DNA from: Chryseobacterium sp. 6424
GTDB taxonomy: Bacteria > Bacteroidota > Bacteroidia > Flavobacteriales > Weeksellaceae
DNA length: 64,000 nucleotides
Assembly (NCBI RefSeq): GCF_003692615.1
Contig: NZ_CP023540.1
Span: 2,356,001-2,420,000 of the forward strand
Reading direction: 5' to 3'
Within the stretch, counting starts at the first letter, position 1. Each line of letters starts with the position of its first letter. The translations under genes and the position numbers were made by a program. This document shows, one piece after another, positions 17,174-24,084 of the stretch. Below the pieces are notes generated by a model. That model was given only the letters and a program-made list of their open reading frames with translations, made no database searches and was not told where the DNA came from.

Positions 17174-18202
17174 ATGAATTACTCCTTTAAAAACGATTAT
17201 GCCGAAGGCGCGCATCCAAAGATTCTGGAAGCTCTGTCACGCACCAACCTGCGCCAGCAAGCAGGTTATGGCCTTGATGATTATAGCGACGAAGCAAAAA
17301 AATTGATTCAAAAACGGCTCCGCCATCATTCAGAAATACATTTTGTGTCGGGTGGCACGCAAGCGAATCTTACCGTTATCGCTGCTTTATTAAGACCTCA
17401 TGAAAGCATCATTTCCGCGGAAACCGGGCATATTTTCACCAATGAAGCCGGCGCGATTGAGGCGACAGGTCATAAAATACACGCAGTGGCCACTGCTGAT
17501 GGGAAATTACGCCCTGATGACTTACAGAAGGTATTAGACGCGCATCAAAACATCCCACATCAGGTAAAACAGAAACTCGTTTACATCTCTAACTCTACTG
17601 AAATCGGCACTATTTATTCCGCCGGAGAATTACAGGACCTTTACCGATACTGCCAAGCAAAAAAAATGTATCTCTTCCTGGATGGTGCACGTTTGGGACA
17701 TGCTTTGACCGCCGAAAACAATGATCTAACCTTAGAAATCATTGCCAAAAATACGGATGTCTTCTACCTCGGCGGCACCAAAAACGGTGCGCTTATTGGG
17801 GAAGCCATTGTCATCAATAACGAAGCACTGCGAGAAGATTTCGGTTATCATCTTAAACTGCGCGGCGCACTGCTTGCCAAAGGCCGGTTACTCGGCATAC
17901 AGTTTCTGGAGCTTTTCCGTGATGATCTTTATTTTGAACTGGCAAAACACGCCAACGCACAGGCGATGAGGATTAAAGAAGCCTTCAGCCAGGCTGGCTG
18001 CCACTTTCTTGCTGAAACCTACACCAACCAGATCTTCCCGATTCTTACACAAGATCAAATTGAACATTTATCTTTGAATTATGAATTTTATATCTGGAAA
18101 AAGCTTGATGACCAACATTCCGCCATCAGAATCATCACTTCGTGGTACACACCGGAGGATATTGTAAACCAGTTCATAAACGAAATAAAACAACTGAAAT
18201 GA
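17174..18202 (+). CDS. Low-specificity threonine aldolase, PLP-dependent
   Basis: A 342-residue fold-type I PLP enzyme splitting threonine (or allo-threonine) to glycine and acetaldehyde. Visible features: the N-terminal KNDYAEGAHPKILEAL, FVSGGTQANLTVIAALL (phosphate binding), LFLDGARLGHAL (PLP Asp/Arg), and the Schiff-base lysine in VFYLGGTKNGAL. Length is right for the family. Its last four bases overlap the start of the next gene (ATGA), so translation of the two is probably coupled. The partner is a peptidase, suggesting use of peptide-derived amino acids (inference). Confidence 0.88.
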   Translation: MNYSFKNDYAEGAHPKILEALSRTNLRQQAGYGLDDYSDEAKKLIQKRLRHHSEIHFVSGGTQANLTVIAALLRPHESIISAETGHIFTNEAGAIEATGHKIHAVATADGKLRPDDLQKVLDAHQNIPHQVKQKLVYISNSTEIGTIYSAGELQDLYRYCQAKKMYLFLDGARLGHALTAENNDLTLEIIAKNTDVFYLGGTKNGALIGEAIVINNEALREDFGYHLKLRGALLAKGRLLGIQFLELFRDDLYFELAKHANAQAMRIKEAFSQAGCHFLAETYTNQIFPILTQDQIEHLSLNYEFYIWKKLDDQHSAIRIITSWYTPEDIVNQFINEIKQLK

Positions 18203-19542
18203 AAAAACTTGCCCTTATCTGCAGTGCTGTAATCTCCTTGTCGGTATCAGCACAGCAATCAACGAAAGACCCGGAACTTGTCCGTTACGCCGCATCAGTC
18301 AATCAAGACACCCTGAAAGCGCATATCGAAAAACTCGTAAGTTTCGGTACCAGGCATACAATGAGCAGCACCACTGACCCGAAACGTGGTATTGGTGCCG
18401 CACGTAACTGGGTATTGAATAAGTTTAAACATTACGCGAAAAATACGGGCGGCGGCATGGAAGTCTTCCTGCACACTACAGACTTGGCCCCGGACGGCAA
18501 ACGCATCAGCAAAGCCACGAACTTGGGCAATCCCACCGCAATTTTGCGCGGCACCAATCCCGAGGACAAAAGGATATTCATCATCTCCGGCCACCTGGAC
18601 TCTCGGGTTTCTGATGTGATGGATTTCTCCAGCGACGCACCGGGCGCTAATGATGATGGCAGCGGTGTTGCGGCAGTTATTGAAAGTGCCAGAATATTAA
18701 GCAAATCAAAATTTCCGGCCACCATTGTCTTCGTTGCCGTAAGTGGCGAAGAACAGGGACTGCTCGGCGCCAGGCTATTAGCCGACAAAGCAAAAGCAGA
18801 GAACTGGCAGGTAGAGGCCGTTCTTAATAATGATATGATTGGCAGCAACCGCTTTGATGCGCCTGAACATGAAATAAAATCAAAACTCAGGATCTTCAGT
18901 GAAGGTTTGCCCGCATTCGAAACAGAAAAAACGGCTGCTGCGCTGCGGAATCTCGGTTTAGAGAATGACGGAAGGGCACGGCAACTTGCCCGATACATCA
19001 AAGAAACCGGTGAGATTTACATACCTGAAACTGATATTAAACTGATTTACAGGAATGACCGCTTTTTGCGTGGCGGAGACCATACCCCCTTCGTGAACCA
19101 TGGCTTCACGGCGGTGCGGCTTACTGATTATTACGAGAACTTCGATCATCAGCATCAGGATCTACGGACAGAAAACGGCATAAAGTACGGCGACCTCATC
19201 GAATTTATGGATTTTGAATATCTTAAGAACAATACCGCACTGAATATTACCGTACTGGCCAATCTTGCAAAAGCCCCGCAGCAGCCTCAAAAAGTATTGA
19301 TGGACGTTAAAGACCTTAGTAACAAAACAAAACTGAGTTGGGAAAAACCACTCACCGGCTCTGTAAAAGGATATTATATTCTGATCCGTGAGACTGACAG
19401 CCCTGTTTGGACCGAAAGAATCTTCACTACCGAAACCAGCGCTGAAATAGCATATTCGAAAGATAATTATCTGTTTGCCGTACAAAGCGTTTCGCCTACC
19501 GGAAACCCCAGTTTGCCTGTGGTCCCGAGAATCTCGAGATAA
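18199..19542 (+). CDS. Secreted M28 aminopeptidase with C-terminal Fn3-like domain
   Basis: A 447-residue exported metallopeptidase. It starts at the ATG in the ATGA overlap with the aldolase (MKKLALICSAVISLSVSAQ is a signal peptide); the longer frame from 18142 adds only shadow sequence. M28 zinc ligands are seen in SGHLDSR, PGANDDGSGVA, VSGEEQGLLGA, NNDMIGSN and RGGDHTPFVNHG. After about residue 360 a fibronectin III-like module follows (KTKLSWEKPLTGSVKGYYILIRE). Related enzymes remove N-terminal residues from peptides outside the cytoplasm. It ends at a strong bidirectional terminator. Confidence 0.9.
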   Translation: MKKLALICSAVISLSVSAQQSTKDPELVRYAASVNQDTLKAHIEKLVSFGTRHTMSSTTDPKRGIGAARNWVLNKFKHYAKNTGGGMEVFLHTTDLAPDGKRISKATNLGNPTAILRGTNPEDKRIFIISGHLDSRVSDVMDFSSDAPGANDDGSGVAAVIESARILSKSKFPATIVFVAVSGEEQGLLGARLLADKAKAENWQVEAVLNNDMIGSNRFDAPEHEIKSKLRIFSEGLPAFETEKTAAALRNLGLENDGRARQLARYIKETGEIYIPETDIKLIYRNDRFLRGGDHTPFVNHGFTAVRLTDYYENFDHQHQDLRTENGIKYGDLIEFMDFEYLKNNTALNITVLANLAKAPQQPQKVLMDVKDLSNKTKLSWEKPLTGSVKGYYILIRETDSPVWTERIFTTETSAEIAYSKDNYLFAVQSVSPTGNPSLPVVPRISR

Positions 19543-19544
19543 AA

Positions 19545-19578
19545 AAAAGTCCGTTTCTGCTTGAAGAAACGGACTTTT
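19545..19578. terminator. Bidirectional terminator between M28 peptidase and fabI
   Basis: A 14-bp perfect stem (19545-19558 with 19565-19578), 6-base loop, with A tracts before and T tracts after. It serves two convergent genes. Confidence 0.92.
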
Positions 19579-19598
19579 GATTTTTTTTAAAAGTAATT

Positions 19599-20408
19599 TT
19601 ATAGATCCTCAAATTTATCCACAATCTTCTGGGACACACCCGTCTTGCTGAAGCCACCATCGTGGAAGAGGTTCTGCATGGTGACTTTTTTGGTAAGATC
19701 CGAGAAAAGGCTCACGCAATAGTTAGCACAATCCAACGCGTCAGCATTACCCAGTGGCGACATGCTGTCCGCAAAATTGAAGAAGCCGCTGATGCCCTTC
19801 ACGCCGGCGCCGGCCTTGGTCATCACTGGTGACTGCGAAATGGTGTTTACGCGCACTTTTCTGTCGCCCCAATAATACCCAAAACTTCTGGCGATACTTT
19901 CGAGGTAAGATTTGTTATCAGCCATATCACCGTAGTTAGGGAACGTTCTTTGTGCTGCGATATATGTAAGTGCGAGGATAGAGCCCCACTCGTTCATAAT
20001 ATCTTTGTCCCAAGCCGCTTTCATCACTTTATGGAAAGAAACTGCCGAGACGTCCCAACCTTTTTCTAAAAAATCATAATTAAGGTCTGTATAAGCTTTT
20101 CCTTTTCTGATATTTACGGACATCCCGATGGAGTGCAGGATAAAATCGATCTTGCCGTATTTTTCCTGTGCATGGGCAAAAAGTTTCTCAAGGTCTTCCA
20201 CGGAAGTTGCGTCTGCAGGCACCACATCGGACCCTGTTTTTTTGGCAAGTTCATCAATTTCCCCCATTCTCATCGCGATGGGTGCATTGGAGAGGATGAA
20301 TTCTGCTCCTTCTTCGTGGCATCTTTCGGCTACCTTCCAAGCGATTGACTGGTCGTTGAGTGCGCCAAAGATGATTCCTTTTTTACCTTTTAATAATCCG
20401 TATGACAT
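19599..20408 (-). CDS. fabI: Enoyl-[acyl-carrier-protein] reductase, NADH type
   Basis: A 269-residue short-chain dehydrogenase-like enzyme doing the last reduction in each round of fatty acid elongation; target of triclosan-type inhibitors in other species. The cofactor site GIIFGALNDQSIAWKVAE is near the N-terminus. The catalytic pair fits FabI: NYGDMADNK gives Tyr-x6-Lys, followed by RKVRVNTISQSPVMT. I use the ATG at 20408 (MSYGLLKGKKG), since a 40-residue in-frame extension has no FabI counterpart and crosses the -7 element. It is a single gene with its own promoter, and ends at a strong terminator shared with the convergent peptidase gene. Confidence 0.96.
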   Translation of the reverse strand: MSYGLLKGKKGIIFGALNDQSIAWKVAERCHEEGAEFILSNAPIAMRMGEIDELAKKTGSDVVPADATSVEDLEKLFAHAQEKYGKIDFILHSIGMSVNIRKGKAYTDLNYDFLEKGWDVSAVSFHKVMKAAWDKDIMNEWGSILALTYIAAQRTFPNYGDMADNKSYLESIARSFGYYWGDRKVRVNTISQSPVMTKAGAGVKGISGFFNFADSMSPLGNADALDCANYCVSLFSDLTKKVTMQNLFHDGGFSKTGVSQKIVDKFEDL

Positions 20409-20428
20409 AATCTTAAGTATTTTGCAGA

Positions 20429-20436
20429 CAAATTTA
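20429..20436 (-). promoter_or_regulatory. fabI -7 element
   Basis: Minus strand TAAATTTG, about 20 bases before the fabI ATG. No TTTG is seen at the right distance upstream. Confidence 0.5.
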
Positions 20437-20457
20437 TAATATTTATTGTTTAAAGCA

Positions 20458-20486
20458 TAAAAAAAGGGAACCAAATTGGCTCCCTT
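20458..20486 (-). terminator. Terminator of the LEA-like gene
   Basis: A 10-bp stem with one G-U pair (20464-20473 with 20477-20486) followed on the minus strand by a U tract. It lies 20 bases after the stop of the gene at 20507-20806. Confidence 0.8.
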
Positions 20487-20506
20487 GTGGAATGATATAA
20501 TTAGGA

Positions 20507-20806
20507 TCAGTTGGTACGTTTGTTCCATTCGGCTTTTACATCTTCGCCGGCATCTTTTACGTCGTCGGCCGTGTTATCTGCCCAATGTTTGGTTTTTTCC
20601 CAGGCTTCTGCTAGGGCATCCTTGGTATCTTCCCAGGCATCTTTTACATTTTCTTTGGCCCGCTCCATCCATCCTTCGCTGGTTGCCTCACGGTCGTTGG
20701 CTTTTTGCTCGCGGATGTAATCTTTGGCTCTGTCTGCATAATCGTTAACGGTCCATTTGGTTTGGTCTACTGCTCTTTCGGCATTGTCATAATGTTGTGA
20801 TTCCAT
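20507..20806 (-). CDS. Small hydrophilic helical protein, LEA-like
   Basis: A 99-residue protein without signal peptide or membrane segment. It is very rich in Asp, Glu, Lys and Ala, with Trp recurring at about 11-12 residue spacing in the second half (GWMERAKENVKDAW, then EDTKDALAEAW, EKTKHW). This resembles group 3 LEA or CsbD/YtxH-type stress proteins, whose 11-mer repeats form amphipathic helices on drying or at membranes. That reading is inference from composition. The reading frame is supported by its own terminator and a clean ATG. I do not recognise a named family. Confidence 0.65.
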   Translation of the reverse strand: MESQHYDNAERAVDQTKWTVNDYADRAKDYIREQKANDREATSEGWMERAKENVKDAWEDTKDALAEAWEKTKHWADNTADDVKDAGEDVKAEWNKRTN

Positions 20807-20970
20807 AATACTTTTTTAAATTAATATTTTGTGATTCGTGAAAAATGAAATTTGATGGGTTGGTTTATTCAAGTTCTGTTCCCAACTCGTGCTACAAATG
20901 TTAAATATTTCCTAATTAAATATTAATATGATTACAGAATCTTTATTTCTGAAACATTCAGGCGTACCAC

Positions 20971-21000
20971 AAAAAAATTGCCGGAAAGAAATTCCGGCAA
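20971..21000 (-). terminator. Terminator of the nucleoside phosphorylase gene
   Basis: A 9-bp stem TTGCCGGAA/TTCCGGCAA (20978-20986 with 20992-21000), followed by seven U on the minus strand. It lies 10 bases beyond the stop codon. Confidence 0.9.
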
Positions 21001-21009
21001 TGATATTTT

Positions 21010-21864
21010 TTATTTAATGATCCTTTCGAGCACCCAATCGATCATATTCTTTTCAGATGCTTTATGATCCGCTGAAAACTCGCCCCGGCGGCGGTTGGCT
21101 ATCACCGCATTTACTGTAAGTGCCTTATGACCGAGGAGTTTCGCAAGGCCGTAAATGGCGGAAGTTTCCATTTCGAAATTGGTGATGCCCAGGTCATTCA
21201 ATGTTTCCAAGAAACGGTCATCAAGGGCTTTTAGACGGAGTTGGCGGCCCTGTGGCGCATAAAACCCAGGGAAGGTCGCGGTATTCCCATGATATTTGGC
21301 ATCTTTATAATAGTCGGAAATATCCTCTGCCCAATCCGAGAAATACAGCATCGGCTTGATTTTCTGATAAGGGAATTTTTCTAGAAACTGTCGGGAAAAA
21401 TCATTCTCGAACTGGTAATCGGAGTAGAAATGCATCAACCCATCAAGCCCAACCACGTTTTGTGTCACCAACATCTGGTCCACCTCCACTTCAGGATTCA
21501 CACTTCCACAAGTTCCCAAACGGAATAACTGTAGCGCTTTATGTTCGGTCTTAAACTCTTTGTTCTGAAGATCGATATTCACTAAAGCATCGAGCTCATT
21601 CATCACAATATCAATATTTTCAGTACCAATGCCGGTTGACATCACGGTAATACGCTCTCCGCGCAGCGTACCGGTGTGGGTATAGAACTCTCTTTTGTTT
21701 TTCTTGATTTCTACCGTATCGAAGTTCTGTGAAACTTTGGCCACACGGTCGGGGTCGCCCACCAAGATAATTTTTTCTGCGATATCTTCAGGTAAGAGAT
21801 TCAGGTGGTACACACTGCCATCGGGGTTTAACACCAGCTCCGAGGCTGCTAACTTATTAAGCAT
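21010..21864 (-). CDS. Nucleoside phosphorylase, uridine phosphorylase-like
   Basis: A 284-residue enzyme of the PNP/UDP family 1. It cleaves nucleosides with phosphate to give base and ribose 1-phosphate (salvage). Motifs: phosphate-binding ILVGDPDRVAKVS, VMSTGIGTENIDIVMNEL, FRLGTCGSVNPEVEVD and the substrate-site NFEMETSAIYGLAKLLGH. The motifs fit the UDP branch, but purine or pyrimidine preference cannot be settled by eye. Cytoplasmic, monocistronic, with a terminator on each side. The PhoN-like nuclease-fold and apt genes in this window also touch nucleotide turnover but are not linked. Confidence 0.85.
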   Translation of the reverse strand: MLNKLAASELVLNPDGSVYHLNLLPEDIAEKIILVGDPDRVAKVSQNFDTVEIKKNKREFYTHTGTLRGERITVMSTGIGTENIDIVMNELDALVNIDLQNKEFKTEHKALQLFRLGTCGSVNPEVEVDQMLVTQNVVGLDGLMHFYSDYQFENDFSRQFLEKFPYQKIKPMLYFSDWAEDISDYYKDAKYHGNTATFPGFYAPQGRQLRLKALDDRFLETLNDLGITNFEMETSAIYGLAKLLGHKALTVNAVIANRRRGEFSADHKASEKNMIDWVLERIIK

Positions 21865-21885
21865 AATCCGTATATTTTTAAAATT

Positions 21886-21917
21886 AAAAAAAATTCCTCT
21901 TTTGAAAAAAGGAATTT
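21886..21917 (-). terminator. Terminator of the YciH-like gene
   Basis: Long A/T-rich hairpin (outer arms 21891-21898 and 21910-21917, with further pairing inside), followed on the minus strand by a U-rich tail. It separates the YciH gene from the phosphorylase gene. Confidence 0.7.
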
Positions 21918-21963
21918 AAAGGTACGTAGTTTTTTCGTTCCGGTGAAATGATTTTCCTGATTT

Positions 21964-22287
21964 TTATCCTCCCACGCGCTTGGTTTTATAGCCCATTTCC
22001 TGCAGGATTTTCATTATTTTATCGCGGTTGTCGCCTTGTATGACAATAACACCGTCCTTTTCAGAGCCCCCGATACCAAGGGTGGTTTTTATCTTCTTTG
22101 ACAGGCTTTTCAGTTTGTCATCATCACCTTCGAAGCCTTCGATTAAAGTTACAGGTTTACCGTTGCGCCCTTTTTTCTCAAACTTGCAGACAAGCGGTTC
22201 TTTCTGTACAAACGTTTCTTCAGGCATCTCAAATTCCTGCTCCTGATGGTCGGGGAAAAGATTTTTCAGTTGATCTCGTAAATCCAT
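21964..22287 (-). CDS. SUI1/eIF1-like translation factor, YciH family
   Basis: A 107-residue protein. The C-terminal half (about 35-107) is the SUI1 fold: KKGRNGKPVTLIEGF, SLSKKIKTTLGIGGSEKDG, VIVIQGDNRDKIMKILQEMGYKTKRVGG, noted by its VIVIQGD and GYKTK cores. Bacterial YciH proteins resemble eukaryotic eIF1 and act on start-site selection or stress-time translation in E. coli. The N-terminal extension (1-33) is acidic and probably flexible. The -7 promoter element ends only about 4 bases before the ATG, so the transcript may have almost no leader. Stand-alone gene. Confidence 0.88.
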   Translation of the reverse strand: MDLRDQLKNLFPDHQEQEFEMPEETFVQKEPLVCKFEKKGRNGKPVTLIEGFEGDDDKLKSLSKKIKTTLGIGGSEKDGVIVIQGDNRDKIMKILQEMGYKTKRVGG

Positions 22288-22291
22288 GAAA

Positions 22292-22299
22292 CAAAAGTA
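22292..22299 (-). promoter_or_regulatory. -7 element of the YciH-like gene
   Basis: Minus strand TACTTTTG, ending four bases before the ATG. If used, transcription would start at or within a few bases of the start codon. Confidence 0.4.
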
Positions 22300-22344
22300 A
22301 TAAATCCGCCACTAATATTTTAACACACATTTAAAATGAGTTAA

Positions 22345-22380
22345 TTGGTTCGTTTTTTTCCGAACTAAAGGTTATCTTTG
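22345..22380 (+). promoter_or_regulatory. Efflux operon promoter with inverted repeat (candidate operator)
   Basis: TTCG (22349-22352), 20 bases, TATCTTTG (22373-22380) form a near-consensus promoter 17 bases before the regulator ATG. An imperfect inverted repeat TTGGTTCG (22345-22352) / CGAACTAA (22361-22368), 7 of 8 positions, with 8 bases between, covers the -33 element and the spacer. This is where a MarR-type repressor would block polymerase. The link to the adjacent regulator is inference. Confidence 0.55.
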
Positions 22381-22397
22381 CTCGCTTATTAAAAAAT

Positions 22398-22853
22398 ATG
22401 CCTGCAAGTTTAGTTATAGATCAAGAAATTTTTCAGGATCTGGTGAAGTTTTATGGTGAAACTTTCCAGTTGCCGCCATTAGGCGCCAAGATTTATGCAT
22501 ATGTAATCTTCGATTTCGAAAAGAAAGGGATTTGTTTCGAAGAATTCGTGCAGGTGTTTGCCGCGAGTAAAAGTTCGGTCTCAGCCAACCTGAATCTTTT
22601 ATTGAACGCCAAGCTCATCAAAGATTTTAATACCCTTAATGAACGTAAACGTTTTTTTGTAATCAATGATGACTTCGTTACACTCCGCTTCCTTAATATC
22701 ATTAATAAAATGAAGCAGGAAATTGTAATTTTGGATAAACTGCAGGCATTTTGGCCTATTAAAGACGAAAAAAAGCAACAACGACTTGAAAGTTATAAAA
22801 TGTTGCTTAACAAAAATATTACAAACATTGAAGAAACCCTACATAAGATTTAA
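22398..22853 (+). CDS. GbsR/MarR-type transcriptional regulator of the efflux operon
   Basis: A 151-residue winged-helix regulator. The N-terminal helices (FQDLVKFYGETFQLPPLGAKIYAYVIF) and the recognition region (GICFEEFVQVFAASKSSVSANLNLLLNAKLIKDF) match the GbsR/MarR group. The C-terminus is a helical dimerisation arm. It is the first gene of an operon: one base separates its stop from the ATG of the membrane fusion protein, followed by the RND pump and outer-membrane factor. The expected role is repression of its own operon until an inducer binds. A suitable inverted repeat lies in the promoter. The inducer is unknown. Confidence 0.85.
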   Translation: MPASLVIDQEIFQDLVKFYGETFQLPPLGAKIYAYVIFDFEKKGICFEEFVQVFAASKSSVSANLNLLLNAKLIKDFNTLNERKRFFVINDDFVTLRFLNIINKMKQEIVILDKLQAFWPIKDEKKQQRLESYKMLLNKNITNIEETLHKI

Positions 22854-22854
22854 G

Positions 22855-24084
22855 ATGAGAAATACGCTATTCACACTTTCACTGGCCTTACTATCGGTAA
22901 CAGCCTGTAAAAAGAAAGAAGAAACAAAGCAAGAAGGCCCTAAAGAAGTACCGGTGGTCGAAGTGCAGGTGCGCAATGTAACGGGATACCAAAGCTTCCC
23001 GACCTCTATTCAGGGGCGTGTGAACAATGACGTCCGTGCAAAGATCCAAGGATATATCACCCAGGTTTTGGTGGATGAAGGGCAATATGTTACCAAAGGA
23101 CAGCCGCTTTTCCGTCTTGAGACCAATACACTGAATGAATCTGCAGATGCGGCACGCGCCGGCATTGGAGCCGCCCAATCTGGCGTTGCGGCAGCACGCG
23201 CTAATGTAAATGCTGCACAGGCCGCGGTAAACGCCGCACAGGTAGAGGTAAATAAACTCGTGCCACTGGTTCAGAAAAACATCATCAGTAATGTGCAGCT
23301 GGAGACTGCCAAAGCCAACCTTGCCCGTGCGCAGGCACAGCTTTCGCAAGCACAGGCCGCACAGCAGCAAGCCAACGCCGGGGTTTCCCAGGCTTCTGCC
23401 AATTATAAGGGCGTACAGGCCAATATTGATTATTCTGTCATCCGTGCCCCCATTTCCGGGGTGGTAGGTAAACTTCCACTTAGGGTCGGCAGCCTTGTAG
23501 GACCTTCCGATCCGCTGCCTTTAACTACAGTTTCCGATACCAGTGAAATCTACGCTTATTTCTCCATGAACGAGCGCGAATATCTTGACTTTCTGGCAAA
23601 TTCTTACGGAGCTACACTTCCTGAAAAAATTAAAAATCTTCCGATGGTAGATCTTATTCTGGCTAACGGAAGTCCTTACAGTGAAAAAGGGAGAATACAG
23701 GCGGTAACCGGGCAGATCGATCCGCAGACGGGTACCATACAGTTCCGTGTATCCTTCAATAATGCCTCTAAACTCCTCAGTAACGGAAACAGCGGTACGA
23801 TTCGGGTGCCTAAACTGTATAACCAGGCATTGGTGGTTCCTGAAAGCGCCACTTTTGAACAGCAGGGATTGGTGTACGTATTCCGGGTAGAGCAGGATAC
23901 CGCACGAAATATACTTATTGGCGTTACCGACCGTGTGAATAATCTTGTTGTCGTAAAAGAAGGCCTTAAAAAAGGCGAAAAAATTGTGGCCCAAGGAGTA
24001 GGAACTTTGAAACCCCGAACTGCCGTAAAACAGAAACCGGCGAACTTTGATGAAATCGTAAACGCCATAAAACCCATCTTCTAA
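22855..24084 (+). CDS. RND efflux periplasmic adaptor (membrane fusion) lipoprotein
   Basis: A 409-residue AcrA/MexA-type adaptor. The start at 22855 gives a lipoprotein signal (MRNTLFTLSLALLSVTAC, cysteine 18), while the longer frame would overlap the regulator. After the first barrel and half-lipoyl segment (VRAKIQGYITQVLVDEGQYVTKGQPLF) comes an Ala/Gln-rich alpha-hairpin (about residues 95-180, AAARANVNAAQAAVNAAQ). A second lipoyl half (YSVIRAPISGVVGKLPLRVGSLV) and beta-barrel domains follow. It bridges the inner-membrane pump and the outer-membrane channel. The stop overlaps the pump ATG by one base (TAATG), showing tight coupling. Confidence 0.94.
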   Translation: MRNTLFTLSLALLSVTACKKKEETKQEGPKEVPVVEVQVRNVTGYQSFPTSIQGRVNNDVRAKIQGYITQVLVDEGQYVTKGQPLFRLETNTLNESADAARAGIGAAQSGVAAARANVNAAQAAVNAAQVEVNKLVPLVQKNIISNVQLETAKANLARAQAQLSQAQAAQQQANAGVSQASANYKGVQANIDYSVIRAPISGVVGKLPLRVGSLVGPSDPLPLTTVSDTSEIYAYFSMNEREYLDFLANSYGATLPEKIKNLPMVDLILANGSPYSEKGRIQAVTGQIDPQTGTIQFRVSFNNASKLLSNGNSGTIRVPKLYNQALVVPESATFEQQGLVYVFRVEQDTARNILIGVTDRVNNLVVVKEGLKKGEKIVAQGVGTLKPRTAVKQKPANFDEIVNAIKPIF

